Shown: positions 53,709 through 63,753, counted from the first letter of the stretch. The stretch is DNA of 64,000 nt from Streptomyces omiyaensis (GCF_014650895.1 NZ_BMVV01000017.1:1-64000); one strand, 5' to 3'. A program made the numbers and translations. The notes: generated by a model not told the origin, from the sequence alone.

Positions 53709-54080
53709 GTGCTGCAACTGCCGCATCAGCCCCTCCCGGTAGCCGCCGTGCCGCCCCAGCGCGCTCCCGCGCGGGAGGACGAGGACGGCCCCTGGCACGC
53801 GGAGGCGGTGTGCCGCCGGGACGAGGCGGGGCTCTTCTTCGCCCCCTCCAAGGAGCCGACCGCCGCGCGGCTCGCCCGCGAGGAGGCGGCCAAGCGCGTC
53901 TGCGGGCGCTGCCCCGTGATGGTCGAGTGCCGCGAGCACGCGCTGATCCAGCCGGAGCCGTACGGCGTCTGGGGCGGGCTCACCGCCGCCGAGCGCCGCG
54001 TGGTGCTGGCCCGGCGCAGGCGCCGCGAGGTGGAGCTGCGCAAGGCGGCCGGGGCCGAGCGGATCGCCCAGGCCGGCTGA
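53709..54080 (+). CDS. wblI: WhiB-family iron-sulfur regulator, WblI-like
   Basis: This is a 123-residue WhiB-like protein with the four cluster cysteines Cys35, Cys65, Cys68 and Cys74 (C-x29-C-x2-C-x5-C), the turn motif GVWGG and a basic C-terminal stretch (LARRRRREVELRK) for DNA contact. GTG 53709 follows AGGAGTAGACC. WhiB proteins bind a 4Fe-4S cluster and the principal sigma factor. The name wblI rests on its position convergent to glpX, as in S. coelicolor from memory. Confidence 0.88.
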   Translation: MLQLPHQPLPVAAVPPQRAPAREDEDGPWHAEAVCRRDEAGLFFAPSKEPTAARLAREEAAKRVCGRCPVMVECREHALIQPEPYGVWGGLTAAERRVVLARRRRREVELRKAAGAERIAQAG

Positions 54081-54109
54081 CGGGCCGCACCCGGTCCCCC
54101 GTACGGGAA

Positions 54110-54140
54110 GGGGCGCCCCCACCGCACAGGGGGGCGCCCC
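54110..54140. terminator. terminator between wblI and glpX
   Basis: An 11-bp perfect stem (54110-54120 and 54130-54140) with a 9-nt loop between the convergent genes. Confidence 0.8.
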
Positions 54141-54166
54141 TCTTCGCTGCCGTCGTCGTTCCGGTG

Positions 54167-55198
54167 TCAGTTCGCCCGGTCGAAGTCGATGTCGCTGTAC
54201 GCGCGCAGCTTCGAGAGCCGGTGCGTGGAGTCGATCTGGCGGATCGTGCCGGACTTCGAGCGCATGACCAGCGACTGGGTGGTCGCCGTCTCGGAGCGGT
54301 AGCGCACCCCGCGCAGCAGCTCGCCGTCGGTGATGCCGGTGGCGACGAAGAAGACGTTGTCGCCGCGGACGAGGTCGGTCGTGGTGAGGACCCGGTCCAG
54401 GTCGTGGCCCGCGTCGAGGGCCTTCTGGCGCTCGGCGTCGTCCTTGGGCCACAGCTTGCCCTGGATGACACCGCCCAGGCACTTGATGGCGCAGGCCGAG
54501 ATGATGCCCTCGGGCGTGCCGCCGATGCCCATGAGCAGGTCGACGCCGGTGCCCTCGCGGGCGGCCATGATGGAGCCGGCCACGTCGCCGTCGGAGATGA
54601 ACTTGATGCGGGCGCCGGTCTCGCGGATCTCCTTGACGATGCCCTCGTGGCGGGGGCGGTCCAGGATGACCACGGTGACGTCCTCGGCCTGCATGCCCTT
54701 GGCCTTGGCGACCCGGCGGATGTTGACCGAGACGGGCGCGTTGATGTCGACGAAGTCGGCGGCCTCGGGGCCGGTGACCAGCTTGTCCATGTAGAAGACC
54801 GCGGACGGGTCGAACATGGAGCCGCGGTCGGCGGCGGCGAGCACCGCGATGGCGTTCGGCATGCCCTTGGCGTTCAGCGTGGTGCCGTCGATCGGGTCCA
54901 CGGCGATGTCGACCTCGGCGCCGGTGCCGTCGCCGACCCGCTCGCCGTTGAAGAGCATCGGCGCCTCGTCCTTCTCGCCCTCGCCGATGACGACGACGCC
55001 GTTCATCGAGACGGTCGAGATGAGGGTCCGCATCGCGTTGACCGCGGCGCCGTCCGCGCCGATCTTGTCGCCGCGGCCGACCCAGCGGCCGGCGGCCATG
55101 GCGGCGGCCTCGGTCACGCGGACCAGTTCGAGGGCGAGGTTGCGGTCGGGGGCCTCGGGAGAGACCTCCAGCTCGGGGGGGAGGTGGTGCTCGGTCAT
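54167..55198 (-). CDS. glpX: fructose-1,6-bisphosphatase class II
   Basis: This is a 343-residue gluconeogenic phosphatase. The motifs VGRGDKIGADGAAVNAM, IGEGEKDEAPML and VDPIDGTTLNAKGMPNAIAV (metal-binding acidic residues) are intact. The C-terminal half has ATGITDGELLRGVRY. It is divergent from the DUF4245 gene, an arrangement conserved in actinobacteria. The start is ATG 55198 with an AAGG ribosome binding site 10 nt away. Confidence 0.96.
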   Translation of the reverse strand: MTEHHLPPELEVSPEAPDRNLALELVRVTEAAAMAAGRWVGRGDKIGADGAAVNAMRTLISTVSMNGVVVIGEGEKDEAPMLFNGERVGDGTGAEVDIAVDPIDGTTLNAKGMPNAIAVLAAADRGSMFDPSAVFYMDKLVTGPEAADFVDINAPVSVNIRRVAKAKGMQAEDVTVVILDRPRHEGIVKEIRETGARIKFISDGDVAGSIMAAREGTGVDLLMGIGGTPEGIISACAIKCLGGVIQGKLWPKDDAERQKALDAGHDLDRVLTTTDLVRGDNVFFVATGITDGELLRGVRYRSETATTQSLVMRSKSGTIRQIDSTHRLSKLRAYSDIDFDRAN

Positions 55199-55325
55199 CG
55201 GAGCGCACCTTTCTGTACGACGACGGCCGGAAAAAGAGAGGGTGCTGTGACTCTATCGCCAGGTCGACAAATTGAGCAGAGGGGTCCACGTATGAGCGCG
55301 GGACCGTGATGCGACCATATGGGGC

Positions 55326-55850
55326 GTGGCAGCTAAGCGAGGCAGGCAGACGGTACGCGGGATGATCCAGTCCCTCGGGGTGATCATGATCGCCGCGGGG
55401 GTCATGTATCTCTTCATCCCGCACGACGAGGACGCGGAGCCGGTGAAGGCCAAGGACTACCGGGTCGAGCTGATCACGGCGCAGCGGGCGGCGCCGTATC
55501 CGGTGCTCGCCCCCGAGGGCCTCGGCGACGACTGGAGGGCGACGGTGGTCTCGTACAAGCGCGAGCAGGGCAACGCCTGGCAGCTCGGCTTCCTCTCGCC
55601 GGACACCCAGTACGTCTCGGTGAACCAGTCGACGGCGGAGCCGCGGAAGTTCGTGCCCAAGGTCACCCACCAGGCCAAGGACACCGGGAGGACGCAGACC
55701 GTGGACGGGCGGGTCTGGCAGCGCTGGGAGGGCCCCAAGTACGACGCGCTGGTGCGGACCGACGGCGGCGCGACCACGGTCGTCACCGGCACGGCGTCCT
55801 TCGAGACGCTCGCGGAGATGGCGGGCGCCCTCCGCTCGAAGCAGGCCTGA
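55326..55850 (+). CDS. DUF4245 membrane-anchored protein
   Basis: This is a 174-residue protein with a basic start, one transmembrane helix (about 15-35, SLGVIMIAAGVMYLFIP) and an extracytoplasmic DUF4245 domain (APEGLGDDWRATVVSYKREQ, AWQLGFLSPDTQYVSVNQ). The pairing with glpX is conserved, but the function is unknown. GTG 55326 has no ribosome binding site; CATATG-like DNA lies just upstream, so a leaderless start is possible but less clear than elsewhere in the window. Confidence 0.87.
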   Translation: MAAKRGRQTVRGMIQSLGVIMIAAGVMYLFIPHDEDAEPVKAKDYRVELITAQRAAPYPVLAPEGLGDDWRATVVSYKREQGNAWQLGFLSPDTQYVSVNQSTAEPRKFVPKVTHQAKDTGRTQTVDGRVWQRWEGPKYDALVRTDGGATTVVTGTASFETLAEMAGALRSKQA

Positions 55851-55858
55851 CGGCCCTT

Positions 55859-55910
55859 CCCGCACGACGAAGCCCCCGGCGCAGAGGCGCCGGGGGCTTC
55901 GTCGTGCGGG
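55859..55910. terminator. bidirectional terminator
   Basis: A 24-bp perfect stem with a 4-nt loop (55859-55882 and 55887-55910) between the convergent DUF4245 and nitroreductase genes. Confidence 0.92.
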
Positions 55911-55918
55911 GAGCGGGC

Positions 55919-56509
55919 TCAGACGGTCGTGATGACGTCGTCGTAGGCCAGGCGCGGGGAGCGCGGGAACCAGGCGTCCTCGCCCGGCTTGCCGATGTTG
56001 ATCACCATCAGCGGGGTGTGGTCGGCGTCCAGGAACTCCTTCTGGAGGCCGGCGAAGTCCAGGCCGGTCATCGGGCCGGCGGCCAGGCCGGCGGCGCGGA
56101 CGCCCACGATGAAGTACGCGGCCTGGAGGGCGGCGTTCAGCAGCGCGGAGCCCTCGCGGACCGGGCGCTCGGCGAAGAACATGTCCTTGGCCTGCGGGAA
56201 GTGCGGGAGCAGGGCCGGGAGCTCCTCGTGGAACTCGTTGTCGGCCGAGAGGATCGCGACCAGCGGGGCGGCGGCGGTCTTGGCCTGGTTGCCCTCGGCC
56301 ATGTGCTTGACCAGGCGCTCGCGGGCCTCGGGGGAGCGGACCAGCGTGATGCGCAGCGGGGTCTGGTTGAAGGCGGTGGGGCCGTACTTCACCAGGTCGT
56401 AGATCGCCTGGACCTGCTCGTCGGTCACCGGCTCGTCGGTGAACGTGTTGGCAGTGCGGGCCTCGCGGAAGAGGAGGTCCTGGGCGGCGGGGTCGAGAAC
56501 GAGGGACAT
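55919..56509 (-). CDS. nitroreductase family protein (RutE/HadB-like malonic semialdehyde reductase type)
   Basis: This is a 196-residue FMN-dependent oxidoreductase. LLFREARTANTFTDEPV and YGPTAFNQTPLRITLV (FMN phosphate contact), SALLNAALQAAYFIVGVRAA and AAGPMTGLDF match the RutE-like subfamily. Substrates may be small aldehydes or quinones. ATG 56509 follows GGAAGGTACGCAGC. An AT-rich palindromic region about 80-105 nt upstream is a likely operator. Confidence 0.9.
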   Translation of the reverse strand: MSLVLDPAAQDLLFREARTANTFTDEPVTDEQVQAIYDLVKYGPTAFNQTPLRITLVRSPEARERLVKHMAEGNQAKTAAAPLVAILSADNEFHEELPALLPHFPQAKDMFFAERPVREGSALLNAALQAAYFIVGVRAAGLAAGPMTGLDFAGLQKEFLDADHTPLMVINIGKPGEDAWFPRSPRLAYDDVITTV

Positions 56510-56585
56510 GCTGCGTACCTTCCGGACTGCAAGGGGACGCCCGGCGGGGACCCGGGCGATGCCTCGACAGTACGCCCAGGATTGG

Positions 56586-56614
56586 TGAAATTTCAACTAT
56601 CTGATCCGGATAGT
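56586..56614. promoter_or_regulatory. AT-rich operator candidate upstream of the nitroreductase
   Basis: TGAAATTTCA (56586-56595) is a perfect 10-bp palindrome and is directly followed by ACTATC-N7-GATAGT (56596-56614), a perfect 6+6 inverted repeat. Both are unusual in this GC-rich DNA. The remaining gap up to 56816 is a C-rich low-complexity stretch without a gene. Confidence 0.55.
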
Positions 56615-56816
56615 GATCCGCTTCACTTCCGCCAGTCTAACCGGACCGCTTTCCGGATGCGCCGGGGACGCCCGTATCCGCCTCCCGGGTCGGCCGGACC
56701 GGCCTTCTGTCCCGGTCCGACGCTCGCCCCCGGCCCGCTCCCCGGTCCCCGCTCGTCCCCAGGGCCCCGCCCGCCCCTCGGTCCCGGGCCGTGCGCTCAC
56801 CCCCCGGCCCGGGACC

Positions 56817-57047
56817 TCACTCCCCGGGCTCCTCCTCCGTGCCCCCCGCCGCCAGCGAGGCGTCGAGCCGGGCGCGGGCGCCCTCCAGCCAGTGCCGGCA
56901 GACCTTCGCCAGCTCCTCGCCCCGCTCCCAGAGCGCCAGTGACTCCTCCAGGGTGGTGCCGCCCGCCTCCAGGCGCCGCACCACCTCGATCAGCTCGTCG
57001 CGCGCCTCCTCGTAGCCGAGCGCCGCCGTCTCCGTACCGCTTCCCAT
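56817..57047 (-). CDS. xseB: exodeoxyribonuclease VII small subunit
   Basis: This is a 76-residue protein with the XseB pattern: YEEARDELIEVVRRLEAGGT, LEESLALWERGEELAKVC. ATG 57047 follows GGAGAAGAC; the earlier in-frame GTG would add seven residues. It forms ExoVII with XseA, encoded 73 bp upstream. It has the normal family length. Confidence 0.93.
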   Translation of the reverse strand: MGSGTETAALGYEEARDELIEVVRRLEAGGTTLEESLALWERGEELAKVCRHWLEGARARLDASLAAGGTEEEPGE

Positions 57048-57119
57048 GTCTTCTCCGTCCTCCGTCACTCTCGTCGGCCCCCGGGGTCCCGCGCCGGGCC
57101 CCTCGCGGGCCCGCCCCGG

Positions 57120-58325
57120 CTACGACCGGCGCACCGTGAACTCGCCGTCGGCCACCCGGGCGCGCAGCTCCTCGCCCTCCGCGACCTCCTCCGCCGCCCG
57201 GACCACCGCCCCGTCCGTCCGCTGGAGCACCGCGTAGCCGCGCTCCAGCGTCGCCGCCGGGGAGAGCGCCCGCACCCGCGCGCGGGTGTGCGCCAGCTCC
57301 GAGTCCGCCCGGTCCAGCAGATGCCCCAGGACCCGCCGGCTGCGCGCGAGCAGCGCGTCCAGCTCGTCCTCCCGGACCTCCACCATCCGCTCCGGACGCT
57401 CCATCACCGGCCGGGCCAGCGCGTGCGCCAGCCCCCGCTCCTCGCGGTCGAGCAGCCCCCGGACCGTCCGCAGCGCCCGGTCGCGCAGGCCGCGCACCCG
57501 CTCCAGCTCCTCGCCCACGTCCGGCACGACCTTCTTGGCCGCGTCGGTCGGCGTGGAGGCCCGCAGGTCCGCCACCAGGTCGAGCAGCGGGGAGTCCGGC
57601 TCGTGCCCGATCGCCGACACCACCGGGGTCCGGCACGCGGCCACCGCGCGGATCAGCTGCTCGTCGGAGAAGGGCAGCAGGTCCTCGACGCTGCCGCCGC
57701 CCCGGGCCACCACGATCACGTCCACGTCCTCGTGCGCGTCGAGCTCGCGGACCGCCTGGATCACCTGCGGCACCGCCTTCACGCCCTGCACCGGCACGTT
57801 CCGCACCTCGAAGCGGACGGCGGGCCATCTGCGCCGGGCGTTCTCCAGGACGTCCCGCTCCGCAGCCGAGGCCCGGCCGCAGACCAGGCCGATCAGGCCG
57901 GGCAGGAACGGCAGCGGCTTCTTCCGGTCGGCCGCGAACAGCCCCTCGGCCGCCAGCCCCCGCTTCAGCTGCTCCAGCCGGGCCAGCAGCTCGCCGATCC
58001 CGACCGGCTTGATCTCCACCGCCCGCAGCGACAGCTGCCCGCGCGGCGCGTACCACTCCGGCTTGGCGTGCACGACGACCCGGGCGCCCTCCGAGACGAC
58101 GTCGGCCACCGCGTCGAAGACCTGCCGGTAGCAGGTCACCCCGATGGAGACGTCGTGCGAGGGATCGCGCAGCGTCAGGAAGACGACCCCGGCGCCGGGG
58201 CGGCGCGAGAGCTGCGTGATCTGCCCCTCGACCCAGATCGCCCCCAGCCGGTCGATCCACCCCCCGATCATCCGGGAGACCTCACCCACGGGCAGCGGTG
58301 CTTCGGCGGACGTAGTCAGACCCAT
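57120..58325 (-). CDS. xseA: exodeoxyribonuclease VII large subunit
   Basis: This is a 401-residue nuclease subunit. The N-terminal OB fold (IWVEGQITQLSRRPGAGVVF, TLRDPSHDVSIGVTC) is followed by the catalytic domain (PFLPGLIGLVCGRASAAERD, DVIVVARGGGSVEDLLPF, PVVSAIGHEPDSPLLDLVAD) and a C-terminal coiled coil. It degrades single-stranded DNA from both ends. ATG 58325 has no ribosome binding site; TACGCT lies 6 nt upstream (58332-58337), so the xseAB transcript is probably leaderless. Confidence 0.95.
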   Translation of the reverse strand: MGLTTSAEAPLPVGEVSRMIGGWIDRLGAIWVEGQITQLSRRPGAGVVFLTLRDPSHDVSIGVTCYRQVFDAVADVVSEGARVVVHAKPEWYAPRGQLSLRAVEIKPVGIGELLARLEQLKRGLAAEGLFAADRKKPLPFLPGLIGLVCGRASAAERDVLENARRRWPAVRFEVRNVPVQGVKAVPQVIQAVRELDAHEDVDVIVVARGGGSVEDLLPFSDEQLIRAVAACRTPVVSAIGHEPDSPLLDLVADLRASTPTDAAKKVVPDVGEELERVRGLRDRALRTVRGLLDREERGLAHALARPVMERPERMVEVREDELDALLARSRRVLGHLLDRADSELAHTRARVRALSPAATLERGYAVLQRTDGAVVRAAEEVAEGEELRARVADGEFTVRRS

Positions 58326-58331
58326 GCACCG

Positions 58332-58337
58332 AGCGTA
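58332..58337 (-). promoter_or_regulatory. -10 box of a leaderless promoter (xseA)
   Basis: TACGCT on the minus strand ends 6 nt before ATG 58325. Confidence 0.6.
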
Positions 58338-58356
58338 ACGGGGCGCTCCGACAACG

Positions 58357-59778
58357 TCATCGCCGCGGCCCGTCCTCCCGGGAGCCGGGCCGGCCCCCGA
58401 CCGGGCCCCGCCCGGCGCCCTGCACCGCCAGCACCACCAGCCCCACGCCCAGCCAGACCACGCCCACCACCTGGGCCGCCGGGGACGCCTCCACGATCAC
58501 CGCGACCAGGATCGCCGCGCCGATTACCGGCAGCACCACGTGCTTCAGCCAGTGCGGCTCCCCCTCCGCCCGCCGGACCGCGAACCAGCCCACCACGCTC
58601 GCGTGCAGCAGGACGAAGGCGGTCAGGGCGCCGACGTCCACCACCGACACCAGGTGGTCCAGGCCGTCGTCACGGCTCGCCGCCCAGACCGCGGCGGCCA
58701 TCGTCACCGTCGCCGACACCAGCAGGGCCACCCGCGGCACGCCCGAGTCGGTCCGCGCGAGCGCGTGCGGCAGCCGCCCCTCCCGGCCCATCGCGAAGAG
58801 CAGCCGCCCGCCCGCCGCCTGCCCGGCCAGCGCCGCGAAGGCCGCGCCGATCGCCTTCGACGCGGCGACCAGGTCGTGCAGCCACCCGCCGACCGAGCTG
58901 TCCACCGCGTCGTAGAAGGCGGAGCCCTGCTTCCCCGGATCGGCCGCCAGCTCCGCCGACGAGACCGGTTCGAGCAGCGCCACCAGCCAGGTCTGGGCGA
59001 TGAAGAGGACACCGGCGAGCACCAGGCAGAAGAGCAGCGCCCGCGCCACCTTCGACGAGCCCCCGGTCACCTCCTCCGCGAAGGAGGCGATCGCGTCGAA
59101 GCCGAGGTACGACAGGACCGCCACCGACACCGCGCCGATCACCGCCGCGAGCGAGAAGGTCCCGTCGCCGGTGAGCGGCGACCACCAGTCGCGCTGCGCC
59201 CCGTCCCGTGCGAGCACCACCACCGCCGACACCACGAAGACCAGCAGCACCACGATCTCCATGGCGAGCACCGCGAAGCCGACGCGGGCCGCGGCCCGCA
59301 CCCCCCACAGGTTGAGCAGGGTGGTCACCACCACCGCGAGCCCCGTCCACACCCAGCGGTGCACCTCGGGCACCAGCGCCTCCATCGCGATCCCCGCGAA
59401 GAGGTAGGCGACGGCCGGGATCAGCAGGTAGTCGAGCATCGCCATCCAGCCGGCGACGAAGCCCGGCCCCTCGCCCAGCCCCTTGCGGGCGTAGGCGAAG
59501 ACCGAGCCGGCCAGCGGGGCGACCCGGACCATCTGCGCGTAGCTGAAGGCCGTGAACGCCATCGCCACCGTCGCCACGACGTACACCAGTGCGACGGCAC
59601 CGTGGGACTTCGCGTCGAGCGTGCCGAAGACGCCGACCGGCGCCATCGGGGCGATGAACAGCAGCCCGTACACGACCAGGTCGCGGAATCCGAGCGTCCG
59701 TCGCAGCCCCGTGTGGTCCGGCCCCGTTGCCGCCCCGTCCACCTGCGCGTTCTCAGCCATGGCGTCAGTTTCGGACAC
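58357..59778 (-). CDS. APC-family amino acid permease
   Basis: This is a 473-residue transporter with about 12 membrane spans. LVVYGLLFIAPMAPVGVFGT and PLAGSVFAYARKGLGEGPGF are the usual first helix and helix 2-3 motifs of the APC superfamily; GFDAIASFAEEVTGGSSKVA matches helix 6-7. It imports an amino acid or amine with protons; substrate unknown. The GTG at 59778 follows TGGAGCGAGGCC; ATG 59760 lacks a ribosome binding site. Only 45 bp separate it from divergent ispH. Confidence 0.9.
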   Translation of the reverse strand: MSETDAMAENAQVDGAATGPDHTGLRRTLGFRDLVVYGLLFIAPMAPVGVFGTLDAKSHGAVALVYVVATVAMAFTAFSYAQMVRVAPLAGSVFAYARKGLGEGPGFVAGWMAMLDYLLIPAVAYLFAGIAMEALVPEVHRWVWTGLAVVVTTLLNLWGVRAAARVGFAVLAMEIVVLLVFVVSAVVVLARDGAQRDWWSPLTGDGTFSLAAVIGAVSVAVLSYLGFDAIASFAEEVTGGSSKVARALLFCLVLAGVLFIAQTWLVALLEPVSSAELAADPGKQGSAFYDAVDSSVGGWLHDLVAASKAIGAAFAALAGQAAGGRLLFAMGREGRLPHALARTDSGVPRVALLVSATVTMAAAVWAASRDDGLDHLVSVVDVGALTAFVLLHASVVGWFAVRRAEGEPHWLKHVVLPVIGAAILVAVIVEASPAAQVVGVVWLGVGLVVLAVQGAGRGPVGGRPGSREDGPRR

Positions 59779-59810
59779 GGCCTCGCTCCAGGCGGTCACC
59801 GACGCGGCCT

Positions 59811-59816
59811 TACGAT
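59811..59816 (+). promoter_or_regulatory. -10 box of a leaderless promoter (ispH)
   Basis: TACGAT ends 7 nt before ATG 59824; no ribosome binding site. Confidence 0.65.
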
Positions 59817-59823
59817 GGGACGC

Positions 59824-60816
59824 ATGACTGCAACGCCCGCGACCCACCGCCCGAAGCGTGTCCTGCTCGCCGCTCCCCGCGGCTACTGCGCGGGCGTCGA
59901 CCGTGCCGTGATCGCCGTGGAGAAGGCCCTGGAGCAGTACGGGGCCCCCGTCTACGTCCGCCACGAGATCGTCCACAACAAGTACGTGGTCCAGACGCTG
60001 GAGCGGAAGGGCGCGATCTTCGTCGACCAGGCCACCGAGGTCCCGCCGGGCAACATCGTGATGTTCTCCGCGCACGGCGTCGCCCCGACCGTCCACGAGG
60101 AGGCCCGCCAGGGCCGGCTCGCGACGATCGACGCCACCTGCCCGCTGGTCACCAAGGTCCACAAGGAGGCCATCCGGTACGCCAAGGAGGACTTCGACAT
60201 CCTCCTCATCGGCCACGAGGGCCACGAGGAGGTCATCGGCACCTCCGGCGAGGCCCCCGACCACATCCAGCTCGTCGACGGCCCCGAGGACGTCGCCAGG
60301 GTCGAGGTCCGCGACCCCTCCCGGGTCGTCTGGCTCTCCCAGACCACGCTCTCGGTCGACGAGACCATGGAGACGGTCGACGCGCTGAAGGACAAGTTCC
60401 CGCAGCTGGTCTCCCCGCCGTCGGACGACATCTGCTACGCCACGCAGAACCGCCAGACCGCGATCAAGGAGCTGGCCGGCCAGGCCGAGCTCGTCATCGT
60501 CGTCGGCTCGAAGAACTCCTCGAACTCGATCCGCATGGTGGAGGTCGCCAAGCAGGCCGGCGTCCCCGCCGCCCACCTGGTCGACTTCGCGAGCGAGATC
60601 GACGAGGCCTGGCTGGAGGGCGTCACCTCGGTCGGCCTCTCCTCCGGCGCCTCCGTCCCCGACGTGCTGGTCCAGGAGGTCCTGGAGTGGCTGTCGCAGC
60701 GCGGGTACGCCGACGTCGAGCTGGTCAAGACCGCCGACGAGCACCTCACCTTCTCGCTCCCCAAGGAACTCCGCCGCGACCTGCGCGCCGAGGCCGCCCG
60801 GCTCGTCGGGGAGTAG
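59824..60816 (+). CDS. ispH: 4-hydroxy-3-methylbut-2-enyl diphosphate reductase
   Basis: This is a 330-residue iron-sulfur enzyme, the last step of the MEP isoprenoid pathway (HMBPP to IPP and DMAPP). The cluster cysteines are in PRGYCAGVDRAV (Cys22), DATCPLVTKVH and DDICYATQNRQT. The conserved HGV (MFSAHGVAP) and SKNSSNSIR motifs are present. It precedes ppgK. The transcript is probably leaderless. Confidence 0.96.
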   Translation: MTATPATHRPKRVLLAAPRGYCAGVDRAVIAVEKALEQYGAPVYVRHEIVHNKYVVQTLERKGAIFVDQATEVPPGNIVMFSAHGVAPTVHEEARQGRLATIDATCPLVTKVHKEAIRYAKEDFDILLIGHEGHEEVIGTSGEAPDHIQLVDGPEDVARVEVRDPSRVVWLSQTTLSVDETMETVDALKDKFPQLVSPPSDDICYATQNRQTAIKELAGQAELVIVVGSKNSSNSIRMVEVAKQAGVPAAHLVDFASEIDEAWLEGVTSVGLSSGASVPDVLVQEVLEWLSQRGYADVELVKTADEHLTFSLPKELRRDLRAEAARLVGE

Positions 60817-60833
60817 CGGCCCGCGGATGCCCG

Positions 60834-60839
60834 TACGGT
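60834..60839 (+). promoter_or_regulatory. -10 box of a leaderless promoter (ppgK)
   Basis: TACGGT ends 6 nt before ATG 60846, inside the 29-nt gap after ispH. Confidence 0.55.
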
Positions 60840-60845
60840 GATTCC

Positions 60846-61598
60846 ATGAACGTCTTCGGAGTGGACATCGGCGGCTCGGGCATCAAGGGCGCCCCCGTGG
60901 ACCTGGGGCGCGGCGCCCTCGCCGAGGAGCGCCACAAGGTCCTCACCCCGCAGCCCGCGACGCCCCAGGACGTCGCGGGCCGCGTCGCGGAGGTCGTCGG
61001 CCACTTCGGCTGGACCGGCCCGATCGGCGTCACCTTCCCCGGAGTCGTCACCGGCAGCACCGTCCGCACCGCCGCCAACGTCGACCCGTCCTGGGTCGGC
61101 ACCGACGCGGGCGCGCTCATCGAGGAGGCCGTCGGCGGCCTCCCCGTCACCGTCCTCAACGACGCCGACGCGGCCGGCGTCGCCGAGATGACCTTCGGCG
61201 CCGGCCGGGGCCGCACCGGCACCGTCATCCTGCTGACCCTCGGCACCGGCATCGGCTCCGCCGTCTTCACCGACGGCCGCCTGGTCCCCAACACCGAGCT
61301 CGGCCACCTGGAGCTCAAGGGCCACGACGCGGAGAAGCGGGCCTCCTCCAAGGCCCGCGAGGACGAGGAGCTGACCTGGGAGCACTGGGCGACCAAGCGC
61401 CTGCGGAAGTACCTCGCCCACGTCGAGATGCTCTTCTCCCCGGAGCTCTTCATCCTCGGTGGGGGAGTCAGCCGCAAGGCCGACAAGTTCCTCCCCTACC
61501 TCGACGGCATCCGCGCCGAGATCGTCCCCGCCGAGCTGAGGAACGACGCCGGCATCGTCGGCGCCGCGATGGCCGCGAGGGCGGCGGCCACGCGCTAG
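60846..61598 (+). CDS. ppgK: polyphosphate glucokinase
   Basis: This is a 250-residue ROK-family kinase that phosphorylates glucose using polyphosphate or ATP. Motifs are FGVDIGGSGIKGAPVD (phosphate 1), VTFPGVVTGSTVRTAANVD, VLNDADAAGVAEM (catalytic Asp) and LLTLGTGIGSAVFTDG. PpgK-specific features include LGHLELKGHDAEKRASS. It lies 29 nt after ispH, but with its own likely promoter. Confidence 0.93.
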   Translation: MNVFGVDIGGSGIKGAPVDLGRGALAEERHKVLTPQPATPQDVAGRVAEVVGHFGWTGPIGVTFPGVVTGSTVRTAANVDPSWVGTDAGALIEEAVGGLPVTVLNDADAAGVAEMTFGAGRGRTGTVILLTLGTGIGSAVFTDGRLVPNTELGHLELKGHDAEKRASSKAREDEELTWEHWATKRLRKYLAHVEMLFSPELFILGGGVSRKADKFLPYLDGIRAEIVPAELRNDAGIVGAAMAARAAATR

Positions 61599-61792
61599 GG
61601 TCCCCGCGGCCCCGCACCGGCGGCTTCGTGGCGTACGGGCCTCGCGGCCCCGCGCCCGCGGTCCCGCGTCGTGCGGGCCTCGCGGCTGCGGGGCGGGGGA
61701 CGCCCGTCAGTGAGGTGAGGGATGTCCGGAGGAATGTCCGTCGGAGGGGCAGGGGGCGCCCGGCGACGCGTCGGAGCGACCTTCCGGTCCGG

Positions 61793-62485
61793 TCACGGGG
61801 TCGTCCGCCGGCCGCGGGCGGGAGGGCCGCCCCGGCGCGCGGGAGCCGTGCCGGGGCGTGCGGGAGCCGCGGCGGGCCGGGCGGGAGCCGTGCCGGCCGG
61901 GCCGCGCGGGGGAGCGGCCGGGGCGGCGGGCCTGCGCCGGCGGCGGCTCGTCTCCCGCACCTTCCGGACGCTCGCGATGATCCCGGCGACCAGCGTGCCC
62001 CCGTACAGCCAGCCGGCGTGCACGGCGAGCGCCGTGACCACCGCCATGGCCTGCCCGCCGAAGCCGCCCGTGCCGCCCGCGATCGGCACCACGCCGACGG
62101 CGAAGGCGATCGGGACGGCGATCGGCGCGGTGACCAGGTCGGCGGTGCGGACCCAGAGCGCGGTGAGCGCGCTCACCGGCAGGAACAGCAGCCCGAAGGC
62201 CAGCGGCGAACCGTCCAGGACCAGCCAGTCCAGGAAGCCCACCACGAGCATCGCGGCCGAGGCGAAGAGTCCCGCGCCGAGCCCGGTGAGCCGGGGGGCC
62301 GGCAGCCGCCGCAGCGCCTGCACGACCGGCGGCACCGGCCGCCGCGCCGCCGCCGGGGCCCCGACCCGGTAGACGGTGGCCGCCCCGGCCGCGCCCCCGT
62401 CCACCTCCACCAGCGCGCCGGGCGGCGTGAGAGGGGTCTGCGGTCGGCGGCGGCCCTGCGGCTGACTTGTCCTGTGCTGCTCCAC
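61793..62485 (-). CDS. DUF6542-type membrane protein
   Basis: This is a 230-residue protein. A hydrophilic start (about 1-60) is followed by four membrane segments (about 60-165; GAGLFASAAMLVVGFLDWLV, LAFGLLFLPVSALTALWVR) and a long Ala/Pro/Arg-rich tail with a degenerate APARPG repeat. The function is unknown. GTG 62485 has no ribosome binding site; TACGTT (62492-62497, minus strand) ends 6 nt upstream, so it is probably leaderless. The 61599-61792 gap holds nothing clear. Confidence 0.8.
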   Translation of the reverse strand: MEQHRTSQPQGRRRPQTPLTPPGALVEVDGGAAGAATVYRVGAPAAARRPVPPVVQALRRLPAPRLTGLGAGLFASAAMLVVGFLDWLVLDGSPLAFGLLFLPVSALTALWVRTADLVTAPIAVPIAFAVGVVPIAGGTGGFGGQAMAVVTALAVHAGWLYGGTLVAGIIASVRKVRETSRRRRRPAAPAAPPRGPAGTAPARPAAAPARPGTAPARRGGPPARGRRTTP

Positions 62486-62491
62486 CTCACC

Positions 62492-62497
62492 AACGTA
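62492..62497 (-). promoter_or_regulatory. -10 box of a leaderless promoter (DUF6542 gene)
   Basis: TACGTT on the minus strand ends 6 nt before GTG 62485. Confidence 0.6.
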
Positions 62498-62664
62498 GGT
62501 CGGGAGGCGGCGGGAGGTGTCCGGGACACGCCCTTTGGGTGATCTCGGGACGCAGTTCGACCGAAGTCGACCGGACGCCGGTCCGGGCGGCCGGTGAGCC
62601 GCGCGCCGGGCCCCCCGTAAACTGGGGGATCGACCCATCATCCGTATCTAGGGAAGTCGCCACC

Positions 62665-63753
<1,089 letters not shown>

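Noticed and set aside
56597..56800. 67-codon minus-strand frame between the nitroreductase and xseB genes
   Set aside because: It is an Arg/Gly/Thr-rich low-complexity product from C-rich DNA and overlaps the operator region.
59760..59762. ATG 59760 as start of the amino acid permease
   Set aside because: It has no ribosome binding site, whereas GTG 59778 is preceded by GGAGCGAGGCC; kept only as an alternative.
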